Source: Paenibacillus wynnii (GTDB taxonomy: Bacteria; Bacillota; Bacilli; Paenibacillales; Paenibacillaceae). Taken from it: a DNA stretch of 64,000 nt. Location of the stretch: assembly GCF_000757885.1 (NCBI RefSeq), contig NZ_JQCR01000002.1:992001-1056000 (forward strand). The letters run 5' to 3'. A model generated the notes under the pieces. The model was not told the DNA's origin. It was given only the letters and a program-made list of their open reading frames with translations, and did not search any database. Shown here in pieces: positions 53,138 through 61,378 of the stretch (positions within the stretch are counted from its first letter, which is position 1; every line of letters starts with the position of its first letter). Made by a program: the position numbers and the translations under genes.

Positions 53138-54001
53138 TTAAACGTTGCGACGACAATTTTGGGGTGATATCCCCATATACTTCTTAAAGAGACGGGAAAA
53201 GTAGAAGGTATCCTGGTAATGTAACCTACCGGCTATCTCTTTTACTCTTAAAGAGGTATTCAGGAGCAGATGCTTAGCCTCAGACATTTTGAGTCGATGA
53301 ATGTAATCATGCAGTGGATATCCGCTGCTCCTCCGTACTAACCGGCGTAATGTGGACATGGAGATATGGTGTTTGGCCGCTATTTGCAGCACAGTCAGAT
53401 GTCCGTAAATACAGGAATGCAGATCCTCCCGAATCTGTTGCATCGAATCCTCCTGCGCGGGTCTGCCGTTCCCCTTAAGTACGAAGGAACACTCTAGCAA
53501 GAGCTCCTCCAGCAATAATGCCGCTCTATCTGCGTCCGCAGGAGCTCCTCCCTCCATTCGCGTCAGAATATCCTCAAAAAAATGTATAAAACCCTTGTCG
53601 GAACGAACCTGAAATACATCGCCTCCGGCGATTAAACCGGCCTCCAGCCATTCCGTTATTCGTGTTCCACTGAAGTTAATGTAGTACTCATCCCAGCTTC
53701 CCCCTTCCAGAGGGCCGAAATCATAGCTACAGCCCGGTCTAAAAAAGAAGAGGCTTTCTCCTGATATCAACTGCTCCTCCCGGCCGTTCTCAGCATAAAC
53801 TCCTGAACCCGATACAATATAGACCACTGCCCAGTGTTCGAAGAATACACCCTTACGAAAAAGCGTTCTTCCTGGCAGATGTCCCACTTGTCCAACACGA
53901 ATCGTTCTTAGCTTTAATTTGGAAGCATCAACCTTAGGGTCAATAATCCGAATAGGATAAGGGCTGATCATATAATCCATCACATTGGGCATCGAATGCA
54001 T
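53138..54001 (-). CDS. AraC-family transcriptional regulator
   Basis: A 287-residue regulator. The N-terminal cupin sensor (about 25-150, ISGESLFFFRPGCSYDFGPL) leads to a C-terminal pair of HTH motifs (about 185-285, LTVLQIAAKHHISMSTLRRL and VKEIAGRLHYQDTFYFSRLF, KKYMGISPQNCRR). This class often controls sugar utilisation. It is divergently transcribed from the GH20 hexosaminidase 75 bases away, so it is probably its activator, with an amino-sugar oligosaccharide as inducer. This is inferred from the arrangement. Confidence 0.92.
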   Translation of the reverse strand: MHSMPNVMDYMISPYPIRIIDPKVDASKLKLRTIRVGQVGHLPGRTLFRKGVFFEHWAVVYIVSGSGVYAENGREEQLISGESLFFFRPGCSYDFGPLEGGSWDEYYINFSGTRITEWLEAGLIAGGDVFQVRSDKGFIHFFEDILTRMEGGAPADADRAALLLEELLLECSFVLKGNGRPAQEDSMQQIREDLHSCIYGHLTVLQIAAKHHISMSTLRRLVRRSSGYPLHDYIHRLKMSEAKHLLLNTSLRVKEIAGRLHYQDTFYFSRLFKKYMGISPQNCRRNV

Positions 54002-54076
54002 TCCTCCCTTGAATTCCGAGTGATATGTTTATGTGGTTGATGATCATATTCTACATGAATTAGAGGTGAAGCTGCT

Positions 54077-55999
54077 ATGTCTGCTCCAAATTCATTATTG
54101 TTAATGCCTTACCCGCAGCATTTAAGTCCTTCCTCCGGCATCTTTCAGATACCTTCCGCCGGGAGCATTGTTCTTAGCTGCAAGGTAGACACGATTGTAC
54201 TACCTGCTGCACGCAGACTCCAGAACGTAATATCCAAAGCCTTGCATGTGACCCTGCCACTCTCCATAGGCACCCGTTCATCCGTTCAAGCCGTCTGTTC
54301 TTTTTCCCAGAACCCTGATCTTCCCGCACAGGCCTATGAGGTGACCATCCAAGAGAACGGAATCTCGATTACCTATAGTACCCCGGAAGCCGCGTTCTAC
54401 GCCGTTGCTACACTTAAGCAAATTATAGAACAAACCGGAAAAGCTGTACCTTGTCTTACCCTTCGGGACCATCCCGATTTCGGGGCAAGAGGTCTAATGA
54501 TTGATATCAGCAGAAACAAGATCCCCAAGTTGGAAACCATATATCGGATTATTGATCTTATGGCCGATTTGAAATTGAACCAACTGCAGCTATATATAGA
54601 AGGTACACCTTTTGCCTATGAGTCCTTTCCAAAGGTATGGGAGCTTGAAACCCCGATTTCTGGAGAGGAAATATTACTTATAGATGCCTACTGCCGGGAG
54701 CGTTATATCGAACTGGTTCCTAATCAGAATAGCTTTGGACATATGGAAGCTTGGCTTTCACGCCCTGAGTTCAACCACTTGGCTGAAATTCCGGAGGGCT
54801 TTATGTTGCCGGAGGGAATGTATGCTGCCGACTTTTATCCAGAAGGCTTATTCATGAGACCCGGTACCTTTCATACGGAAGATCCAAAGGTTCTGGACTT
54901 ACTGGAAACCATGTACGATGATTTACTCCCTTATTTCAGTTCAGATCAGTTCAACGTGGGCTGTGATGAAACGTATGAGCTTGGCCTGGGCAAAAGCAAA
55001 CAAAAGGCTGATGAACTGGGGAAAGGCCAACTCTACTTATCTTTCTTGCAGGAGATTCATAAATTAGTAACCAAACGGGGCAAAACCATGCAATTTTGGG
55101 GGGATATTATCATTCAATACCCCGAACTCATCCCGCAGCTTCCCAAGAATGTGATTGCCATGGAGTGGGGCTATAGTGCAGAGCACCCTTTCGAGGAGGA
55201 CACAAGAAAGTTCAAGGAAGCCGAAATCCCTTTCTATGTCTGCCCAGGAACGAGTTCATGGAATTCACTTACCGGCCGAAGCGATAACATGATGGCTAAT
55301 TTGCGCAGTGCTGCTATTCATGGTAAAAACAATGGGGCTATCGGCTATCTAATTACGGATTGGGGCGACTTCGGACACTGGCAGCATCTCCCGGTAAGTT
55401 ACGCTGGCTATGTACATGGAGCTGCTCTCGCTTGGAATGTTGAGGCCGGCCTGCAAGCGGATGTTTCCGGCTATCTGAATCGATCTGTATTCCTCGACCC
55501 TTCCGGCATCATGGGAAATCTCATGCTGGACTTAGGAAATTACTACAAGCTGGAATCCGGCCTGTCCCGCCCGAACGATACGGAAATGTCTATGCTGCTC
55601 CGCAGCAAACTGGGCAATGTACTTATCGTGGAACAGCTGTCGGATCAACATTTGGAACAACTGACAAACTATATTCACAGCATAGAGGAACGTTTGGAAG
55701 AGGCTTCCTTGTATTGCGAGGATGGGGAGCTTGTGCTGAGCGAGCTTAGGAACGGCATCCATTTCGTCAAACATGCCATTAAGCTTGGGTTCATAAAACG
55801 CCAGCTGGTACTTACACCAGGCCAAGTCGATAAGAAAATTCTTTCGGAGCAGATTCAGGATCTTGATGTTCTTCTACACCGTTACCGGTTAATATGGTCC
55901 GAGCGTAACCGTATGGGGGGACTGGAACAGAGCGTCTCTAAGCTGCTCTCGCTTCGTCAGGAATATCAAACCTTGCTGGAAGCTCAGTACTCTCACTAA
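54077..55999 (+). CDS. GH20 beta-N-acetylhexosaminidase
   Basis: A 640-residue hexosaminidase-like enzyme releasing terminal GlcNAc or GalNAc. The N-terminal GH20b domain (about 1-130) precedes the TIM barrel, which begins DHPDFGARGLMIDISRNKIP. The catalytic Asp-Glu pair is in FNVGCDETYELG (Asp297/Glu298), and a Trp-rich pocket appears as AMEWGY. A helical C-terminal region follows (about 500-640). There is no signal peptide, so the substrate is probably imported first. AGAGGTGAAG precedes the ATG. It is divergent from the AraC regulator. Confidence 0.92.
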   Translation: MSAPNSLLLMPYPQHLSPSSGIFQIPSAGSIVLSCKVDTIVLPAARRLQNVISKALHVTLPLSIGTRSSVQAVCSFSQNPDLPAQAYEVTIQENGISITYSTPEAAFYAVATLKQIIEQTGKAVPCLTLRDHPDFGARGLMIDISRNKIPKLETIYRIIDLMADLKLNQLQLYIEGTPFAYESFPKVWELETPISGEEILLIDAYCRERYIELVPNQNSFGHMEAWLSRPEFNHLAEIPEGFMLPEGMYAADFYPEGLFMRPGTFHTEDPKVLDLLETMYDDLLPYFSSDQFNVGCDETYELGLGKSKQKADELGKGQLYLSFLQEIHKLVTKRGKTMQFWGDIIIQYPELIPQLPKNVIAMEWGYSAEHPFEEDTRKFKEAEIPFYVCPGTSSWNSLTGRSDNMMANLRSAAIHGKNNGAIGYLITDWGDFGHWQHLPVSYAGYVHGAALAWNVEAGLQADVSGYLNRSVFLDPSGIMGNLMLDLGNYYKLESGLSRPNDTEMSMLLRSKLGNVLIVEQLSDQHLEQLTNYIHSIEERLEEASLYCEDGELVLSELRNGIHFVKHAIKLGFIKRQLVLTPGQVDKKILSEQIQDLDVLLHRYRLIWSERNRMGGLEQSVSKLLSLRQEYQTLLEAQYSH

Positions 56000-56034
56000 C
56001 TTAGAATTTTTAGAATATAGGATTAGTCGCACTG

Positions 56035-56345
56035 CGGTGAATGTTTGGACTTCCGGCCGCTGTTGTCTACAGATTTCTTTGAATTATACCGCTTTTTGCG
56101 GTAGAAATCCGTAGACAGCTTATGCTTTCGAAGCGAGCTTTCCTACGGAAAGCTTTCGGGCGGTCGCTCTCGCTCCTCCAGTTCCAAATTTCGTTCCTTT
56201 TCGCTTTTTTTTATTTTCTTTTGTTCAGCTTATATAGCTTTTTGAAAGCATAAGCTGTGACCGGATTTACACTGCTAAGTGTAATTCAATACATCTGGAC
56301 ACAACAGCGATTGGAGCAACGGTCCGTTTGCAGAGCGTCCTCTCA
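56035..56345. repeat. dispersed palindromic repeat, copies B (+) and C (-) as an inverted pair
   Basis: Copy B has an outer stem 56064-56077 with 56104-56117 (one mismatch) and an inner ACCGC/GCGGT hairpin. Copy C is in reverse orientation with an outer stem 56256-56266/56293-56303 and a perfect seven-pair inner hairpin TTACACT/AGTGTAA. Together they fill most of the 582-base gap after the GH20 gene. No ORF was recognised in the gap. Confidence 0.8.
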
Positions 56346-56448
56346 AAATCCCACCTAGCTTAGATGTAAATTAAATGGACTTGCAGAGGGCCGTAAAGTG
56401 AAGGAATATAAACTAAATCATGCGTGCTTCTGGGCACCCGACGCACCT

Positions 56449-56477
56449 AAAAAAGGAGCAGCCTAACCGGCAGCTCC
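56449..56477 (-). terminator. terminator downstream of the lipoprotein gene
   Basis: On the minus strand a stem of GGAGC plus GCC (symmetrical A/T mismatch) is followed by TTTTTT, about 105 bases after the stop at 56582. Confidence 0.7.
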
Positions 56478-56581
56478 TCTAAACATCTATGATATGATTT
56501 AAAGTTTTTTTACTAACCCCGCGTTCGGAAAAAGTATCATTTAAGTACGACTTTTTAAAGCACATACAGCCATTCTTCAAT

Positions 56582-57181
56582 CTATTTAAATTTATTTAGA
56601 TTACTAACATATGCTAAAATTTTCTCATTAAGTAGAGAGAGATAACCTTCTATTTCAATTTTTTTATGTTCCTTTAATACTCCTGCAAAGTTTTCTGTTA
56701 AATAATACAAAGTAATGTCAGTATCTGAACTTGACGCTTTCTGCGGCTCAATTATGTTTAGCATATTTAATAATTCTTCATTTTTGATAATTTGCTCCCA
56801 CTTGCTATCATCCATTGAATTGTTTCTTAGTAATTCATTTATTTTCCCAACTAGAATTTCTATTGATTGGTTTTGTTTAATTATATTTTCACCTAAAATT
56901 GAGTCACTTGATTTTAAAATGTCAATAATTTTTTGCTCACTATGGTGATAGATTTCTCTATTATCAAAGGAAATTAAATAACCTTTGGAAATTTGTTTTG
57001 CCTCATCGTAACTGGACTGTGCAATAATCTGGAGAAACGATATATCTGCCTTAACCTTCTCTGCATATAAATAAGGTAAATTAAGATCGTCTTCATTTTT
57101 TTCATTATTATTTGGGACACTACACGAAGTTAATAACAGAAGACTCCATAACAGAATTATGAATGATCTAGTTTTTTTCAT
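56582..57181 (-). CDS. hypothetical lipoprotein
   Basis: A 199-residue secreted lipoprotein. A Lys-rich start (MKKTRS) and hydrophobic segment end in the lipobox LTSC (Cys about 20), followed by an Asn/Glu-rich linker and an all-helical, charged mature domain. The ATG used follows GAAGGGG by six bases. It lies immediately after a terminator-like hairpin that separates it from the upstream secreted-protein gene. The low-GC, Ile/Asn/Lys-rich composition differs from the surrounding genes and suggests acquisition. No family was recognised. Confidence 0.7.
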   Translation of the reverse strand: MKKTRSFIILLWSLLLLTSCSVPNNNEKNEDDLNLPYLYAEKVKADISFLQIIAQSSYDEAKQISKGYLISFDNREIYHHSEQKIIDILKSSDSILGENIIKQNQSIEILVGKINELLRNNSMDDSKWEQIIKNEELLNMLNIIEPQKASSSDTDITLYYLTENFAGVLKEHKKIEIEGYLSLLNEKILAYVSNLNKFK

Positions 57182-57194
57182 TTTCATCCCCTTC

Positions 57195-57227
57195 AAAAAA
57201 GAGTGGAGGATCTCAATTCCTCCACTC
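57195..57227 (-). terminator. intercistronic terminator/attenuator
   Basis: A perfect ten-pair stem (GAGTGGAGGA/TCCTCCACTC) is followed by TTTTTT. It lies between the secreted-protein stop and the lipoprotein ribosome binding site, so lipoprotein expression from this transcript would depend on read-through. Confidence 0.9.
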
Positions 57228-57238
57228 AAATTTTTTTA

Positions 57239-58030
57239 TTACGGAGTCCAAGAAGCTGTAGCCGCTTTGGACCAATTTTTTTCGACCGTATTTGTATTAA
57301 CTGTGTAAGATACCCCTACGCTTAAGGGTTGACCCCAAGTCCAATTTGCACTTCCAGTCTGGCTAGTACTTGAAGCTGTACTGTCATAAGTATGGGTCAA
57401 TTTCATTGAGGCAGATGTTGCAGTTCCTAGCTTACCAGATTTAACAGAAACAGTTGCCCAGGCGGATAATGGGTTAGCCCAATAAGGGTCAGAATCTTCA
57501 AAGTTCAGTAGAATTGTACCCGAACTTCTTTGATCTGCATCCGCTAACCAAGGAGCATAGTTAGCAGTTGCGTTTGTGTTCCCGGTAGACCAACTAACAT
57601 AGTTATAAACATCATTGCTCCAATTAATTGAGAGTATATCATAAGATGCTGGATATTTCTCTACCGAAAACGAACCCATCTTCACATTTGTAAAAATATA
57701 ATTAGTGCTACGTTCTCTGTCATTTCGGTCTATCCATATTGTCAGTGTATACGCATCTGGAGTGAGAGATTGTATGCTAATAGACGATGAAGAAGTTGGG
57801 GCAATAACGTTTCCGTCCTTGTCTAATTTCACTTCTTCTTTTGTCAAGTTTGTTAAACCATTTTTCTTTTTATATTCTTGAATTTCTTGTTCTGTAGCAC
57901 CTTGCTTAATCATCTCAGTAATTTGGGTATAAATTGAATCAATGTCGATTGGTTTGGGTGTGGCACTTACAGCTGCGGAGTTAATTAAAAATAAAAAACA
58001 AGCAACAATCGATAAAAATCTTTTTTTCAA
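57239..58030 (-). CDS. hypothetical secreted protein
   Basis: A 263-residue secreted protein. The signal peptide (MKKRFLSIVACFLFLINSAA...) has a likely cleavage after VSA about residue 23. A short helical segment (IDSIYTQITEMIKQGATEQE) comes next. From about residue 85 the protein is Ser/Thr/Trp-rich and beta-type, with WIDRNDRERS and repeated aromatic NW or SW motifs. The lack of Cys and the composition suggest an extracellular beta-sandwich. It pairs with the downstream lipoprotein gene. Function is unknown. Confidence 0.7.
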   Translation of the reverse strand: MKKRFLSIVACFLFLINSAAVSATPKPIDIDSIYTQITEMIKQGATEQEIQEYKKKNGLTNLTKEEVKLDKDGNVIAPTSSSSISIQSLTPDAYTLTIWIDRNDRERSTNYIFTNVKMGSFSVEKYPASYDILSINWSNDVYNYVSWSTGNTNATANYAPWLADADQRSSGTILLNFEDSDPYWANPLSAWATVSVKSGKLGTATSASMKLTHTYDSTASSTSQTGSANWTWGQPLSVGVSYTVNTNTVEKNWSKAATASWTP

Positions 58031-58487
58031 CGATATCTCTCCTTAGTAAGAATATTTATGATTAGCTGGCCAGCTTAACCATCGGCAATGGATTTACACA
58101 TTTCTATCAAATAAATTTCCATGAATGGTAACTTTTTAATATATTACAAGAGTAACAGGTATTATTTGGAAATTAAACTATATAATCCAATAATATGGAA
58201 ACTATGTACTTTTGTAGACGTATAATCCATTAGGTTGCAAGAGAAGGAAAAGGAAAAAGAAGCCCCGTTAAGAAGCTTCTCAATTCTATTTATCTTACTA
58301 ACTTCATTCAGTGTTTAATATGCTTTTTACAGCCTCTATTCTATTTCTCGACACCTAAAAAACTACTTGGGATCGATCTCAAAGGCATCCCATTTTACAT
58401 TTCACTTTACGTGGATTATTTCATCAAAGGGTTTAACTGGGAATAATCACTTTTTGTCGATATCCAACGCAAATACAAAAGCTGTGA

Positions 58488-58606
58488 TCGAAACACGGAA
58501 CTATCTACGAAGTTCTGGAAAATCGCTTCTCGGCGTGGGAAGAAAAAGCGTGTATCGCTACAGCAAGAAAGATGCTGGTCATTGCTTACCATATGCTTAA
58601 AAACTA
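58488..58606 (+). pseudogene. relic of an IS110-family transposase C-terminus
   Basis: One frame reads NTELSTKFWKIASRRGKKK and, after a frameshift in the A-run, continues ACIATARKMLVIAYHMLKN. Together these match the C-terminal end of IS110/IS116 transposases (Phe-Trp, Arg-Arg-Gly-Lys-Lys, Tyr-His-Met-Leu-Lys). The rest of the element and its ends were not found. The surrounding gap 58031-58487 shows no gene. Confidence 0.6.
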
Positions 58607-58699
58607 AAGGGCCGGGTATCCTATTGGTCATTTCACGAAACATGCTAAACATTCAGAGACGAAGACCGTTCATGCGAGCGTTTTGATTTTCACAGAAAA

Positions 58700-58890
58700 A
58701 GGGATCCCGCTGAATGCAGCGGAGAGGACGGACTGATTGCGGAAAAGCGGTAGCGTTCGCCCGAAAGTTTTCCGAAGGAAAACTAGCTTCGAAAGCATAA
58801 GCTGTGTCCGGATTTATACCGCTAAGGTAAAAATTCAAAAAATCTGGACACAACAGCGATTGGAGCAACGGTCCGTTCGCGGAGCGTCCT
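58700..58890 (-). repeat. dispersed palindromic repeat, copy D
   Basis: A reverse-oriented copy of the family at 34.9 and 56.1-56.3 kb. Its outer stem 58803-58813/58842-58852 has only one wobble and an inner TACC/GGTA pairing. It also keeps the GCTTTCGAAGC-type side arm and a GTCCGTTCGCGGAGCGTCC flank shared with copy C. It ends at the stop codon of the next gene. Confidence 0.75.
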
Positions 58891-59981
58891 CACCGAGCGC
58901 ACAAATAATCCGGTGACCAGACTTGATTTACCGAAGTCATAGCCTCCCCCGTTTCTGCAGCCTGAGCCATGAGCATGGCCAAATAATGATCCTGACAGCC
59001 TTCAGCCAAGCTATAAAAAGCAGGTCCACCTTGAACATATCTCCCCATTCGGGCGAGACTTTCCGCTATGGCAATTTCATCCTCGGCTAGTCTTGCGGGA
59101 GCAAAGGGATTTCGATACAGCCATTCTCCGTCCCCCATAATACCTTTAAGATAGAAGCCTTCCAGATTGCCCCCATGTCCTGTATCTATTCTTCGGAGTT
59201 CACTATAAACAGGGGAATCAAAATCCTCAAGCCAGGCTACCTTCTCGTTGACGATCTCCCCACGTTCTCCGCGTACGAGAATTCGATTCTGTCGAATCCA
59301 CGAGAAATACTGGTCGCCCACAAAATCAAACACTCCCAGCTTCCCTCCAAAGTCCAAAGTTCCTAAGGTCTGTATAGAGTTAATTACCTCTTCGGCAACC
59401 GGCGGACCGCTGCGATTCGAACCCTTAAGTATGGATGACTGGAAATTCTGCCCGCGTATAGTCACATTCTGAAACCCAATGCCTAGCAATTGACGAATCA
59501 GACTGATTCCGTGATATCCATGTGCCGCCGATACCTGTGCCTGACTAATCTCCCCGAGGCGTCCGGAACGGGCCAGAGCAATTCTAGCGGCATGCATGGG
59601 CTGAAATAAATATTGCTCTGCGATTTGAATGCGTGCAGCAGCTCCTACCTGGTTCCAAAGCTCTGTCATAGATTCAATATCAGGAGCTGGAGGAGTTTCG
59701 GCTAATACCGGAATCCCTGCAGCAGTCAGCTTTATCATGTATTCCGCACATACTTCTCTAGGCACACTTAGCACCACAAATGAATAGGCGGCACTGGATA
59801 TAAATTCCTCCAATGAGGTGTACACCGTTACTCCCCATACCCGTCTCATTTCTTCTGCCTTCTCAGGATTCCGGACGAACATAGCTCCCACCACAAACTG
59901 TTCTGGCAACTGCTTGGCAATACGCAGATAAAACTCTGCTCTCCAACCTCCACCCAATAAACCGAATTGGACCTTGTTCAT
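58890..59981 (-). CDS. Gfo/Idh/MocA-family oxidoreductase-like protein
   Basis: A 363-residue NAD(P)-dependent-type oxidoreductase. The N-terminal Rossmann fold is clear (FGLLGGGWRAEFYLRIA) and the C-terminal GFO_IDH_MocA_C-like domain follows. The usual catalytic EKP motif at the end of the Rossmann domain reads AETPPAPD, so the conserved Lys is replaced by Thr. A later AAHGYHGISLIRQL segment provides the usual His region. The protein may therefore have altered chemistry or be a non-catalytic scaffold. It is divergent from the putative RiPP locus with about 120 bases between the starts. Confidence 0.82.
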   Translation of the reverse strand: MNKVQFGLLGGGWRAEFYLRIAKQLPEQFVVGAMFVRNPEKAEEMRRVWGVTVYTSLEEFISSAAYSFVVLSVPREVCAEYMIKLTAAGIPVLAETPPAPDIESMTELWNQVGAAARIQIAEQYLFQPMHAARIALARSGRLGEISQAQVSAAHGYHGISLIRQLLGIGFQNVTIRGQNFQSSILKGSNRSGPPVAEEVINSIQTLGTLDFGGKLGVFDFVGDQYFSWIRQNRILVRGERGEIVNEKVAWLEDFDSPVYSELRRIDTGHGGNLEGFYLKGIMGDGEWLYRNPFAPARLAEDEIAIAESLARMGRYVQGGPAFYSLAEGCQDHYLAMLMAQAAETGEAMTSVNQVWSPDYLCAR

Positions 59982-60103
59982 TAATATTCCCCCTCTTGTA
60001 TGTACCTCTAAGTTTCCATTGTAAAGGATTATTGGACAAGTTATACTCAGATCAAATATTCCTTTTATTCCCTTATTACATTTGTGATTCAGGAGATGAA
60101 ATT

Positions 60104-61033
60104 ATGAACTGGCTTCATGATTATGAGGAAGAGCTCCGCATTGTTTTCCACGATTGCAGGCATATCATCTCACAATTCCCAGACCCGCTGAATGCTTATG
60201 GACTATCCTACCTTCATCATTTCAATGTATTCGAAACGGAAAGCCACAAGAATTACATATGTTACCTTTTACCCTTCTGGTTTCAGGAGAACGGTCGGCT
60301 CACTGCACAAGATTGCCGTCAAATGTCCATCGGAAATGTCTTTTTAATGCTGTATTTCTTCATTCAGGATGACTTAATGGATACCTCCACAACCTCTGCC
60401 TTCTCAACCTTGCCGCTGGCAAATCTGCTATATATTGAATTTCTGAATATCTATAGGTCTTATTTCCCGGGAAAATCTCCATTTTGGACTTATTTTAATC
60501 GCTATATTTCAGAATGGGCAGAAAGTGTAAGCAATGAGAATAGAGAGGATTATTTTCGAGTTGAGCAAGTGAAGGTTGCCTATAAAGCCAGTCCGCTGAA
60601 GCTATCCAGCACCGCGGCTCTGCTGCTTTCGGATCAGGATACACTAATCCCACAGTCGGAGGAAATGCTGCATTACGTGCTTCTAACGCTGCAAATGTTG
60701 GATGATTACGAGGATTGGAAGGAAGATCTGGAGGAAGGCAGCTATAATTGTCTGCTATCTCTCACCCGCCAAGAGTTGAATTGCGATAAAGACAGTCTAA
60801 CCCAAGCAGACGTTAAGGAATTCATTTATACAAACAGAGGTCTGGAACGTTTTACCCAAATAGCCTGGGACCACCATAACCGATTGCTGGGCTATAGCTT
60901 AAAAGTCCCGAATCTACTAGATTTCCATCATCGCCTAACCAATAACCTGATGCAGATCTCAGCAGCCATAGAAACTGAAAAGAAGCTTCTGCAGAGCGGC
61001 GGGCTCCATTATTGGCTCTCTAAAAATATGTAA
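60104..61033 (+). CDS. stand-alone class I isoprenoid-synthase-fold protein
   Basis: A 309-residue, nearly all-helical soluble protein. It has two Asp-rich motifs placed as in trans-prenyltransferases and class I terpene synthases: YFFIQDDLMD (DDxxD at residues 89-93) and LQMLDDYEDWKED (residues 200-207). These would bind the Mg-diphosphate of an isoprenoid. The rest shares no clear similarity with chain-elongating synthases, and the Lys/Arg pair for IPP binding was not located. The ATG with AGGAG nine bases upstream was chosen, 36 codons inside the longest frame. The following gene encodes an NHLP-type peptide precursor, so the product may be a prenyl or terpenoid modification of a peptide, which is inference. 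Confidence 0.65.
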   Translation: MNWLHDYEEELRIVFHDCRHIISQFPDPLNAYGLSYLHHFNVFETESHKNYICYLLPFWFQENGRLTAQDCRQMSIGNVFLMLYFFIQDDLMDTSTTSAFSTLPLANLLYIEFLNIYRSYFPGKSPFWTYFNRYISEWAESVSNENREDYFRVEQVKVAYKASPLKLSSTAALLLSDQDTLIPQSEEMLHYVLLTLQMLDDYEDWKEDLEEGSYNCLLSLTRQELNCDKDSLTQADVKEFIYTNRGLERFTQIAWDHHNRLLGYSLKVPNLLDFHHRLTNNLMQISAAIETEKKLLQSGGLHYWLSKNM

Positions 61034-61119
61034 TATATTCAGGGAAAAGTAATAGTATTCAAAATAAACGTATGATATATTCATAGGGAAAAATAACTAT
61101 AAAGGGAAGGATGATTACA

Positions 61120-61359
61120 TTGTCAGATATGATTCTTACAAACCAAGTGATTCAAAAGGCCTGGGAAGATCCAAGTTTTAAGCAACGCTTATTAACTGAT
61201 CCGAAATCAGCACTAAAAGAAGCATTAGGCATAATTATTCCTGACAGCATCACCCTGAAAGCTGTAGAGGAAGGCTCGAATGAGTTCTACCTCGTCATCC
61301 CCCCTAGTCCGTCATCAGGAATATTAAAAACCGATGTGAGCACACAAGGCTCCTGGTAA
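61120..61359 (+). CDS. NHLP-type RiPP precursor peptide
   Basis: A 79-residue peptide. Residues about 8-62 match the nitrile-hydratase-like leader (NHLP) family: IQKAWEDPSFKQRLLTDPKS, then ALKEALGIIIPDSI and a final FYLVIPP. The C-terminal 17 residues, beginning SPSSGILKTDV and ending QGSW, would be the core. They contain Ser, Thr and Trp but no Cys, and there is no Gly-Gly or Ala-Gly cleavage site before them. The TTG start has GGAAGG at nine bases; an ATG three codons earlier is too close to it. It follows the isoprenoid-fold gene after 86 bases in the same direction. Alternatively it may be a nitrile-hydratase-like leftover domain, but no such enzyme is nearby. Confidence 0.72.
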   Translation: MSDMILTNQVIQKAWEDPSFKQRLLTDPKSALKEALGIIIPDSITLKAVEEGSNEFYLVIPPSPSSGILKTDVSTQGSW

Positions 61360-61378
61360 ACCAACATCATGTTCAACT

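Noticed and set aside
58255..58290. Terminator hairpin (AGAAGC/GCTTCT with a T-rich tail on the minus strand)
   Set aside because: A six-pair stem with a long loop and no gene ending nearby; support is too weak.
58416..58652. Minus-strand 78-codon ORF in the IS relic region
   Set aside because: It is antisense to the transposase remnant and has no coding features of its own.
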